Of a stretch of DNA of 64,000 nucleotides, positions 11,425 to 20,661 are shown piece after piece. The notes beneath the pieces are model-generated. The model saw only the letters and a program-made list of their open reading frames with translations, was not told the DNA's origin and did not search any database. The stretch comes from Leishmania donovani (lineage: Eukaryota; Euglenozoa; Kinetoplastea; Trypanosomatida; Trypanosomatidae): contig NC_018262.1 in assembly GCF_000227135.1 (NCBI RefSeq), positions 1,126,223 to 1,190,222 on the forward strand, read 5' to 3'. Made by a program: the position numbers and the translations under genes. Numbering within the stretch: position 1 is the first letter of the stretch; every line of letters starts with the position of its first letter.

Positions 11425-14400
11425 TTAGAATGCGCCGTAGCAGACGTAGTGCTTGTCATCCCAGCGGCGCAGCGCATTCGAGTACCGCAGATGCAGTGGG
11501 TCCGGACTTGACGTCTTCCACGGATCAACGTGCGCCATCCACTCGAGCGCGGCTGGCACTCTGCTCACAAACGCGGCGAAAGCGCAGTTTCCCACCATAC
11601 GCACCATGCCACTGCGGCTGCCTAGCGATGGCTCCGCCGGTGTAAAGCAGGACTGGGAGGACCACAGGTAGTAGTCGAGGAGCACCAGCAGCGCGTACTG
11701 CTCCGCTAATTGGGTTGCGCGAACGATGGCATGCGACGGCTTGATTGCCGCTTCCGCCTCCTGTACCGCGGAGCGAAGAAGCCCAACCAGGTTTAGCTGC
11801 GGGAGCGGCGCGCAGTTCATGACGTGTGAAACGTGCTGTATAGCAGTTTGAACTGCTGTGCTCTGCATCGCCGTCCGTGAACCGGAAGGGGTGGGCAGCG
11901 CCGCCTCTAGCACGTTGTGAAACGCTGAGAGAAACGGAACATGTACGTCACTTGGCACGCCACCAAGCTGTGCGCTGGGGGAGCCTTCGGGTGCTGCTCT
12001 TGACTTTTTATGGGGCCTGACGGGGATCTCACGCATGTCGTGCAGCCGGAACGCGAGAAGCGCGGCGGCAAGCGCGTAAAAGCTCTGCGACGGCAAGTCC
12101 ATGGCCAGCACCAGCGAGGGCGAGTGCGCCTCCTTCTGCAGAGCCTCGGCAACGCGGTCAAGAAATGTATCGAGGTGTTCGAGGACTGTGGGTCCGGCGA
12201 AGAAGCGCATCGAGACGCGCGTGTGCTTAAATGGACTCTCTGAGAGTGCGGCACTCACCTCCTTAGCGACGTCGTCTGCTGTGAGAACTCGAAATGCATG
12301 CTTCGACAGCTCGCCAGTTGCCTCTAACTCGACATTCGGCAGGACAGCCAAAGAGCGCATCTCAAGTCTGGCATTGATAGAAGCGCGTGCCGCCGTCGTG
12401 CGGCTAGAGTTGAATGCGCCGGCGCTGGTTCGTGATGCGGTGACGATGGAGGAAGTGCACGAACAGCTACGCCGCGCCGCCGAGGAACTTTCCTGCGCCA
12501 CCTTCCCTATCACCGGGTCCCATTCCTCACTGCTTCGAACAGAGCGGTGCCACGGGTTGGCGGAAGCAGAGACACTCCCGCTAAGCTCTGAGGGCGGGGT
12601 GCTAACCTCGTGACCAGTCCTCCCCTCGCACGGATCTGCAGCACTGTCCTTGTGGTTTTGGCGCAGCACCTCCCTTACCAACGTAGCCGATGGCGACACT
12701 GTTGTGAAGGCCTCGGTGGCCGTGCCGTCCTTGCGCACTCGTGCCCTGTAGTACACCATGCCACTCTCTGTGAAAAGGCTTTCCTGAATGTGGTGTTTCA
12801 GGCCGGCGTCTGCGGCGCATGCAAGATCACCCTGCATCCACTCCTGTACCGCTGCGGCGGCTTGCACAGCCAGCGAGGCCGGTGCCACGCTGTCGCCGGC
12901 GGCGGCACCTTCCGCAGCGCGCGTGCCGGTCAGCTGTCGTGTGTCACCCCCTAGGCGAGGTACAAAGGAGTCGTAAGGCGGAGCACCCTCGACCTGCTGC
13001 GTGTCGAGGCGCAGCACCGCGGCCACCGGTGTACCGTCCACGCAGCAAAGCGGAAAACTAGCGGTGGTCATCCACTCAACAAACGGTGAGGGGGCGTCAG
13101 CGCTGCGGTCACGCGTACTTTGCAGCAGCGCCGTCACTTCTTGCACCCACTCATTTCGGGGGAGTAGCGGCTGCTGTGAAATGTAGAGTTGAGGCGCAAC
13201 GCTCAACACCGTCGGCTCCGCCAGCGTCGCCGCAGGCGCGGCAGTGTCGCTCGCTGATAGAGAGTGCGGGGCTATCAACAAGGCCTCGTTTGCAGCGAGT
13301 TGGTCGCGCACAACACGACTCATCGACCTCTCTGTCGCACTGTGGCTACTGCACACTCCTCGGCTACGGGTGTTGTCCTGCTGTGCATCCTGGACTGCAT
13401 CGGCGGTCGTCGTTTGCACCGCCCGAAGAATCAGGGAGCACCTGTGTGGAGTGGAGAGCCACCCAAGTACGGCGCCGTGCATCTGACGCATGTAGGCAGA
13501 GAACGACGTCGGTAGCCCTTTCGGGTGACGTTGCCGCAGCTCTGCGTAAGCCACGTGAAACAGATTGAGGCACACTGACTTGATTCCATCATAGGCTCGA
13601 CGTTGCAACACTGACATGCCCGGGCTGTCCATCAGCAGCTGCACGTTCTCGTGAAGCGAAGTGCACTGCGCAAGGGCGAGATAGTCTCTCAAGCGCTGAA
13701 ACAAGTTCAAGTGCAGCCGCGGCTGCGTCGCCCTCCACGGCGGGAGCAGCAACTCCTCCTGCACCCAGCCTTCCCTAACGTGCTCGCCCGCGGCGCTGTC
13801 GTTGCCCGACTGCTCGGTGTCTCCGCCGCCTTCGCGATGTTGGACTGGCCGATAGATCCAGCAGCGCCGGCTCTCCGGTGCGGGAGAAATGACATAGTCA
13901 CCCCAAAGAGAGCCGAAGGCGTCACCTTCGCGGAAAAGACGCTCGAGGCAGGCGCGCAAGAGGGGCGGCAGGGTGACGTCCTCGGACGACTGTGACATCC
14001 TGGCATCTTTCAGGCTCGTTTTGAGAGGTGAGTTGGTGCCGACTGCGCCTGAGGCGCAATGAAGCGCCTCGCGCGCCTCCGTGTAGCTGCGGCGCCTGCG
14101 GTAGCCGCGATAAACAGACTGAATGAGTGTTGCTGCCGCATGCTCGAGACGGCGCACGACGATGAGGAACACGTCATCCTCCGCCTGATGCGCTGCACTG
14201 TAGGTTAACAATCCACGCTTGACAGGTTTTGCAGCAGTAAAGTTTTCAGCGGCTGTGATTGGCGTCGCACTGTCGCCGAGAGAGATAGGCCCGGTGGGCT
14301 GGTCAGAGCGTGTCTTGGAGTCAACGGAGGAGGACCACTTAGCCACCGAGTTCACCGTGCGCGGTGCACCGGAGGATGCATGGCGCTGCCGCTGCACCTT

Positions 14401-15426
14401 CGCCCAGTACTCCCTCGCGTAGGCGAAAGTGTACGTCCGTTTCCGCTTCATCTGGGCGGTGCGGTAAGCCTGTAAGGATGCTCGCTGCGCGGCTTCGTAC
14501 AGAGGGCCGTAGCTGGCGAGCAACCGTGCGTATGTGAGGTGCGCTGACTCCGGCTTGTAGGACACGAAAAGAACGGATGGAAGCGTCCAGCGAGGCGGAT
14601 TTGTGGGGCTGTCGGCTGTGGAGACGTCTGTCACATGCGTCGCCGTTTTCAGCGCGTCATCGAGCGTATCGAAGATGGAGAGGTAGTCTCCCTGAAAGGA
14701 GCGGAGGAAGTTCACTTTCACCGCAGCTGCTGCCTCAGCGGCTGCTGCGCGGATCTCCGTGTCGAAGTCACCTACTTTTTCAGCCCCCAGAGCTTCCTGC
14801 AAGGCTGCGATGAGTGGCGGCGACGTCTGGTCGGCAGGCTTCCCGGTGGAGTTCCTGCAGCGGTACGCGACGCCTTGGTAGAAAAAAGCACCAGAAGACG
14901 AAGCAGGGCACTCGATGAAAAGTAGTAGTGGTGCCACTGGATCTATCATGTGAAGCTGCCGCAGACACGAAGCGACCTCATATGACGGGATGGCCTCTCG
15001 ATAATGTACGGCTGGAAAAACGGGCGGCGGCGCGGTAGCCTCTGCCGCCGGCGGCATGCCTGAGGCGCAGCGGAAGTCCTGTGCCAGCGGACGCAGTTCA
15101 TACTTGACGCCGTTCTCCAGACGGACTGAAGGTGAGGCCGTCAACTGAAAGTGTTTAGAAGGTTCGGCTTGCAGTCGCTCAGCTGGTGCTCCAGCACGCA
15201 CCGGCTCCTGATTGCTGGCGGCATCCTGTTGAGCCAGCTGCCGAAGAGAGTGCGCGAAAAATCTAATAGGGTCGCACGGCTTGTCTTGGAGGCAGTTCTC
15301 GAGAGTGAGGCGCACTTTATCCCCGAGATGGCGATCCATGTAGATGGCTGCTTCTACGGCTGTGCCTGTCATCGGCGGCGATGATGAGTGTTGCATCATG
15401 CCAGCTGGCGAGGGCGCCCCCAGCAT
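11425..15426 (-). CDS. large DPY-30/IQ-motif protein, possibly flagellar
   Basis: 1333 residues from the ATG at 15426; the nine codons upstream in frame begin with TTG and are not used here. Residues 22-66 resemble a DPY-30/RIIa docking helix pair (AAIYMDRHL, then a helix ending DPIRFFAHSL, matching the family's D-P-I-x-F/F signature). An IQ calmodulin-binding motif lies at about 425-445 (AATLIQSVYRGYRRRR). The rest is mostly unrecognised, Ala/Ser-rich, with conserved-looking stretches near 800-900 and at the C-terminus (LRRWDDKHYVCY). Combinations of RIIa/DPY-30 and IQ motifs are typical of axonemal proteins such as radial-spoke and central-pair components, so a flagellar role is a reasonable inference but not proven. 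The downstream in-frame ATGs at 15399 and 15396 are alternatives. Confidence 0.88.
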   Translation of the reverse strand: MLGAPSPAGMMQHSSSPPMTGTAVEAAIYMDRHLGDKVRLTLENCLQDKPCDPIRFFAHSLRQLAQQDAASNQEPVRAGAPAERLQAEPSKHFQLTASPSVRLENGVKYELRPLAQDFRCASGMPPAAEATAPPPVFPAVHYREAIPSYEVASCLRQLHMIDPVAPLLLFIECPASSSGAFFYQGVAYRCRNSTGKPADQTSPPLIAALQEALGAEKVGDFDTEIRAAAAEAAAAVKVNFLRSFQGDYLSIFDTLDDALKTATHVTDVSTADSPTNPPRWTLPSVLFVSYKPESAHLTYARLLASYGPLYEAAQRASLQAYRTAQMKRKRTYTFAYAREYWAKVQRQRHASSGAPRTVNSVAKWSSSVDSKTRSDQPTGPISLGDSATPITAAENFTAAKPVKRGLLTYSAAHQAEDDVFLIVVRRLEHAAATLIQSVYRGYRRRRSYTEAREALHCASGAVGTNSPLKTSLKDARMSQSSEDVTLPPLLRACLERLFREGDAFGSLWGDYVISPAPESRRCWIYRPVQHREGGGDTEQSGNDSAAGEHVREGWVQEELLLPPWRATQPRLHLNLFQRLRDYLALAQCTSLHENVQLLMDSPGMSVLQRRAYDGIKSVCLNLFHVAYAELRQRHPKGLPTSFSAYMRQMHGAVLGWLSTPHRCSLILRAVQTTTADAVQDAQQDNTRSRGVCSSHSATERSMSRVVRDQLAANEALLIAPHSLSASDTAAPAATLAEPTVLSVAPQLYISQQPLLPRNEWVQEVTALLQSTRDRSADAPSPFVEWMTTASFPLCCVDGTPVAAVLRLDTQQVEGAPPYDSFVPRLGGDTRQLTGTRAAEGAAAGDSVAPASLAVQAAAAVQEWMQGDLACAADAGLKHHIQESLFTESGMVYYRARVRKDGTATEAFTTVSPSATLVREVLRQNHKDSAADPCEGRTGHEVSTPPSELSGSVSASANPWHRSVRSSEEWDPVIGKVAQESSSAARRSCSCTSSIVTASRTSAGAFNSSRTTAARASINARLEMRSLAVLPNVELEATGELSKHAFRVLTADDVAKEVSAALSESPFKHTRVSMRFFAGPTVLEHLDTFLDRVAEALQKEAHSPSLVLAMDLPSQSFYALAAALLAFRLHDMREIPVRPHKKSRAAPEGSPSAQLGGVPSDVHVPFLSAFHNVLEAALPTPSGSRTAMQSTAVQTAIQHVSHVMNCAPLPQLNLVGLLRSAVQEAEAAIKPSHAIVRATQLAEQYALLVLLDYYLWSSQSCFTPAEPSLGSRSGMVRMVGNCAFAAFVSRVPAALEWMAHVDPWKTSSPDPLHLRYSNALRRWDDKHYVCYGAF

Positions 15427-16208
15427 GAGTGCAAGTGAGAGCGCAAGAAACAAAAAGCAAGAGAGAGAGAAGAGGGCGAGCGACGCCTCACATTAGAACT
15501 CCCAGAGAACTACGGCCCAGAAACAGTAGTGCGAACAACACAGCATGCGTAGAGAACAAAACAGAGCCGTCGGAGAGGGTGAGGGGCAGACAGAGGAGGA
15601 GGAGAAAAGACATCAAGATGATACGCAGCAGCAGTAGGTCATTCGCGAAAGCCTTTTCCTTCCCAGCTGCTGCGCTCCGTGTACGTTGTCGCGCTTCCTC
15701 TGCTCCTCAGCCGCGCCCAAAGCTCTCCTGCAGGTCCGGCAAGAGACAGCCACTACTGCCGATGAGAGATACTCGCTCAGTTACTTCTACACGTCGACAC
15801 TTCCTGCTCGACAAGACCCGCAAAGAGGAAACGATGTTTTCTCCACGGTTGGTCTTTCTCAGCTCATCTGAATCGACGCGCACACCTTCGCATCTGTGTC
15901 TTTGGTTTTCTTCTTCAACTGGGCGTGTGCGTGTCACTGCCCACATACGAGACCCTGACAACAGCCTCACCGAGAAGTCCATAATAATAGTAGTCGTGGT
16001 AATAAACACAATAAACATAAAAATTGTATCTTTTCCTTGTATATATGTGCTCAAGGGAGAGAGCCGTCCCGGCACGGCGAGCGCTGCCGCCACTCTCCAA
16101 GAGATGCTCCGACAGACTATTCAACTTCCTTTAGAAAAGATTAGCATTAATGCTCCCCCCTTCTTCGCTCAACGCGCTACTAAGCGCGCCAAGAGAGTTG
16201 CGGAATAA
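15427..16208. other. intergenic spacer
   Basis: No gene supported. A plus-strand frame is open here, but its composition (polypurine and AT-rich stretches such as 15980-16040) is that of untranslated sequence. Purine tracts at 15455-15480 and 15590-15610 are polypyrimidine on the transcribed strand and are candidates for the splice signal of the DPY-30/IQ gene. Confidence 0.55.
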
Positions 16209-16615
16209 GCGCACACATAACCACAGCTCACCCACCTCTGCGGCACCACGGCTACACTCTGGTCGTCTAGGGCGCACCGCCCTCTGCCGCGAAATCGAGG
16301 CGTGCGCCTCGTGCGCCAGACGGGCTTCCGCTGGGGCGCATGCCTCGATCCAAGCAGGGTCGCCTGCAGCGTCCTGCGCTCCAGGGCAGTGGCGACGGCG
16401 TCTCTGTCGCCCGCGTAACAGGGGGCGGCCACCGCGCACGCCGCACGAGCTCGAGGAGGAGGCGGGCCAGCCTCGGGGCAGGGCCCTCTGAGGCCCGGCC
16501 TGCGTGCCGTGCTCCTGCGCCCAGAGCCGCTGCAAGTCGCGCTATTCCGTGATCTGGCGCGGCGACTCGTCGCGTGGGAGTCTGCAGGGCTCGGCGGTGC
16601 TCTCGCCATGCTCCC

Positions 16616-16837
16616 NNNNNNNNNNNNNNNNNNNNNNNNNNNNNNNNNNNNNNNNNNNNNNNNNNNNNNNNNNNNNNNNNNNNNNNNNNNNNNNNNNNNN
16701 NNNNNNNNNNNNNNNNNNNNNNNNNNNNNNNNNNNNNNNNNNNNNNNNNNNNNNNNNNNNNNNNNNNNNNNNNNNNNNNNNNNNNNNNNNNNNNNNNNNN
16801 NNNNNNNNNNNNNNNNNNNNNNNNNNNNNNNNNNNNN
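16616..16837. other. assembly gap, 222 N
   Basis: Unknown sequence inside repeat A copy 1. The matching part of copy 3 is also a gap. Confidence 1.
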
Positions 16838-17050
16838 AGGCGTGCCTGGATGGCTTGCCCGCATGCTGCCGCGACAGTCCGGATACTGCCCTGCGCCGGC
16901 GGCGGCAGGAGACGCTCCAACCTCCTCTCCACCCGCACGCCCTTCACAGTCGCGGGGCTGTGGCCGGGCAGAGGAGGCTGGCGGAGGGGGCCGGGCCGGG
17001 GGCCACGCCTGTGCGCCGGCCCCGCGCAGAGCACCCAGCCTGTCGCGCTG

Positions 17051-17149
17051 NNNNNNNNNNNNNNNNNNNNNNNNNNNNNNNNNNNNNNNNNNNNNNNNNN
17101 NNNNNNNNNNNNNNNNNNNNNNNNNNNNNNNNNNNNNNNNNNNNNNNNN
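17051..17149. other. assembly gap, 99 N
   Basis: Flanked by near-identical direct copies (16862-17050 and 17150-17338). This suggests two contig ends from the same repeat that were not merged. Confidence 1.
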
Positions 17150-17338
17150 CATGCTGCCGCGACAGTCCGGATACTGCCCTGCGCCGGCGGCGGCAGGAGA
17201 CGCTCCAGCCTCCTCTCCACCCGCACGCCCTTCACAGTCGCGGGGCTGTGGCCGGGCAGAGGAGGCTGGCGGAGGGGGCCGGGCCGGGGGCCAAGCCTGT
17301 GCGCCGGCCCCGCGCAGAGCCCCCAGCCTGTCGCGCTG

Positions 17339-18719
17339 AGAATGCAGAGAAGGGTTGGGGCGGGGCAGCGATGGACACCAGACGGCGGAGCCCCGGTGCA
17401 GCGCAAGCGAGGCGCGCGTAAGGTCATTCCGTGCAAACTGGTCGCGTGAAATGGAGTCTGGTTCGAGCGTCGAGAGGTGCGAGAATGTCGCACAGCCTGC
17501 GGCACACAACGCAGGGCCAGACGTCCTCAAAGCAAAACACAGGGGGTGGGAGGGCGGGGGGCACCACACCGGGTAGCGGTGTAGTAGGCGGCCCGCCATC
17601 TGCACTCCATGCTGCCACCACGAGCCACCTGCCGCTGGAGGAGCCCGAAGCACAGGCAGGTGCCGGTGCAGACTTGGGCGAGGAGGTCCGCCTGCCGTCG
17701 CGTGCGCTCAGCAGCAGGGTTCCTCGGGTGTTGGCCGGCTGCGTCCACGAACCTCTTGTCTCAGCGTGCCGCATCGTGCAGCGCGGCTGCGGAGGATGGC
17801 GGCCTGGCGCCTGAGGCCAGTGGCCAGGCCCGCGATCCGTGCAGTTGGCGCCGACGCCTCTGCCATTGCTCATTTCGCGAGCTCCGTAGCTGTGCCGTTG
17901 TGCTCCTATGCACGATGGACGCAGAAAAAGAAAAACGGAAATGAGAGGCGCACGCGAAGGGCTGGTGTGACCAGCACTCGTGCCCAGACACGCCGCCATA
18001 TGCCATTCTTTGCTCTTGTAGGTCCCGTGCTGGGCGTCATGAGGAGCGACAGCGAGTGCGTAACGCCAGCCACACTTGCACTTCCGTGTCTCAGCTGATC
18101 AGGTTATCCTCGCAGCAAGACAAGCGCCAGCAGCACTGCTCTGCACTAGGCGCGGTGGCTGCAGCAAGGGGGTCACCGCCTCTTGTGGTTGTACCTACAT
18201 GGGTACACAACCGCCACAAAGCATCGCGCCTGCTCCACATTCAATGGCTCTCTTTACAGCATCATCGCTGTTTTGAGAGGAGCGCACACCCATCGTGGTT
18301 GACCACCACTCGTACGACGAGCGACTGCAAGCACATAGAGATACACGCGAGCACAGCTTGAGAGACAGATGAACACCGACGCCGCTTGCCGCTACTCTGG
18401 ATCAACCCACATACTCACACAACGACGATCAAAGATGCCTGTCAAGTTCGAAAACAACGTTCATGATGCTGTCCGAGTCACGATATGGGCAAAACAGGAA
18501 AACGAACCACACGGATATCAGTGACACAGGCCCCATGAAAACATCAGCAGCAGCAAGAAAGCAAAAAATAAAACTAAAAAGGATTGCCGATAACGTATTC
18601 TCAAAATTTCTATCGCTTGCAGCACTCTTCCTCGCATGCCTCAGACACGGCTCCGTCAACGCCGAGGAGAAGCCGAGGCACCAACAAGAGAGAAGAAAAA
18701 AGAGCGCGGGAAGGTGGTG
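17339..18719. other. spacer between repeats A and B
   Basis: No gene seen. All frames are broken into short pieces. It lies in the long stretch between the DPY-30/IQ gene and the transporter at 20662 and may be partly 3' UTR. Confidence 0.5.
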
Positions 18720-19089
18720 GGCAGAGTCTTAGGAGGGAAGGAGGGGATACAGCAGTCGCCACCAACACGTTGCAGCTCATGCTCTCTCCTTGTGCCATAG
18801 CTCTCCGTCCGTGTGCCTGTCGTGCCACGAAATCGCGTCCCCTTTGCCCTTATTGCCTGTCCGACTCTCACGACTTTGCTTACCGAGAGAGAGACACCAA
18901 CAGGCAACGCGCGCCTTCCTGTCAGCTCCACGCAGGCCACAGTCGAGTTTGGATGAGAAAAGAAGTGTTTTTGTTTGCTGTCGCCATTCTGCCCACCGAG
19001 CACAAGATCACTGCATCGCCCCCTGTCACAGACCCCATCGCGTGGTGCGAGGCAGCCGTGGCCGCACACGCCTTACAAACATGCGCCGA

Positions 19090-19188
19090 NNNNNNNNNNN
19101 NNNNNNNNNNNNNNNNNNNNNNNNNNNNNNNNNNNNNNNNNNNNNNNNNNNNNNNNNNNNNNNNNNNNNNNNNNNNNNNNNNNNNNNN
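19090..19188. other. assembly gap, 99 N
   Basis: Separates two near-identical 370-base segments of repeat B. Confidence 1.
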
Positions 19189-20067
19189 GCAGAGTCTTAG
19201 GAGGGAAGGAGGGGATACAGCAGTCGCCACCAACACGTTGCAGCTCATGCTCTCTCCTTGTGCCATAGCTCTCCGTCCGTGTGCCTGTCGTGCCACGAAA
19301 TCGCGTCCCCTTTGCCCTTATTGCCTGTCCGACTCTCACGACTTTGCTTACCGAGAGAGAGACACCAACAGGCAACGCGCGCCTTCCTGTCAGCTCCACG
19401 CAGGCCACAGTCGAGTTTGGATGAGAAAAGAAGTGTTTTTGTTTGCTGTCGCCATTCTGCCCACCGAGCACAAGATCACTGCATCGCCCCCTGTCACAGA
19501 CCCCATCGCGTGGTGCGAGGCAGCCGTGGCCGCACACGCCTTACAACCATGCGCCGACTCAGTTATCTGAGAGCGCGGGCTCTGACGCAAGCCCTAACCA
19601 CCCACCGCCCGCTCTGCCGGTCGCCTCGCAGCAGCTCCTCCCATCACGCGGGCTGCACCAGCAGGCAGTGTGTGTGTGTGTGTGTGTGGGCAGGTAAGAT
19701 TCGCTTGAGTCACGCTGACGCGTTGCCCACCATATGGATGGCACAAGCGTCTTCACAGTCGCAGGTCGGTCCGACGCAGCGCCATCCAGGGCCCAACCAC
19801 CGACATCGGAAGCGACGCGCCGCTCTGACCTCCCCTAAGCCTTAGGTGCTTGGCCCCGTCACTACCGCAGGCAGTCCAGCATTGGCAGGCGGATAGTGGG
19901 GGTGGGGTGTGAAGCGGGCAGGGGGTGCGAAGATGAGATGAGGTCGCTGGGCACCGTCGATGAAAAACCGTACGGAGAGAAAGGGACCTTCTCTTCTCCC
20001 GTCGAGAATTCCTGTGGGGGTAGGGCGCGAGATGGAAAAGCGAGGTGGGCGCCGTCGTCGCGCGGCG

Positions 20068-20166
20068 NNNNNNNNNNNNNNNNNNNNNNNNNNNNNNNNN
20101 NNNNNNNNNNNNNNNNNNNNNNNNNNNNNNNNNNNNNNNNNNNNNNNNNNNNNNNNNNNNNNNNNN
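20068..20166. other. assembly gap, 99 N
   Basis: Sequence after the gap restarts about 400 bases back within the same repeat. Confidence 1.
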
Positions 20167-20661
20167 CAGCAGGCAGTGTGTGTGTGTGTGTGTGTGGGCA
20201 GGTAAGATTCGCTTGAGTCACGCTGACGCGTTGCCCACCATATGGATGGCACAAGCGTCTTCACAGTCGCAGGTCGGTCCGACGCAGCGCCATCCAGGGC
20301 CCGACCACCGACATCGGAAGCGACGCGCCGCTCTGACCTCCCCTAAGCCTTAGGTGCTTGGCCCCGTCACTACCGCAGGCAGTCCAGCATTGGCAGGCGG
20401 ATAGTGGGGGCAGGGGGCTCCGTGACTTCCTGAATCACAGAGAGTGTGCAGGTCGGGGCGCACTGGACCCTGTGATACTACGCGCTTAGGTGTTCCTCCC
20501 GTTATCAGGGTAGGCGGATGTGAGTGAAAAAGAAGAGATGGCATGTTCGGAAAAAAGCATCCGAAGGAAACGGGCTTACACAGCTAGAAAAAGCAGAAAC
20601 GAGAAAAGTACAGTTCGTCGTGACGGCGGCGCCCAAGGGAGACGGTAAAGCGTACTTGTCG

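Larger units (their letters stand above)
16209..17338. repeat. dispersed repeat A, copy 1 (truncated, gapped)
   Basis: A very GC-rich block shared with 23616-24865 and 40603-41643. It starts at the shared GCACACATAACC and lacks the leading 'gagctactcc' segment of the other two copies. It ends at CCTGTCGCGCTG (17338), where copy 3 continues into a further 135 bases containing a poly-G run. It contains two N gaps. The 189 bases after the second gap repeat those before it with only a few substitutions. It carries no intact coding region. It could be a retroposon relic of the SIDER/DIRE kind, but I cannot confirm that. Confidence 0.8.
18720..20420. repeat. dispersed repeat B, copies 1-2 (gapped)
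   Basis: 18720-19089 is repeated nearly exactly at 19189-19558 after a 99-N gap. One visible difference is ACAAACATG against ACAACCATG. The second copy continues through a TG microsatellite (about 19669-19687) to 20067. After another 99-N gap, 20167-20420 repeats the segment that begins at 19660. The 19450-20067 part is shared with 36213-36973. It has no coding capacity I can support. It lies directly downstream (3') of the transporter at 20662-22758 and may form part of its 3' UTR. Confidence 0.85.

Noticed and set aside
15429..16208. 259-codon plus-strand frame
   Set aside because: Opposite to the transcription direction of every gene here, and contains AT-rich spacer translated as Ile/Val runs.
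16169..17653. Long minus-strand frame across repeat A
   Set aside because: Stays open only because N positions carry no stops and because the repeat is extremely GC-rich; no domain.
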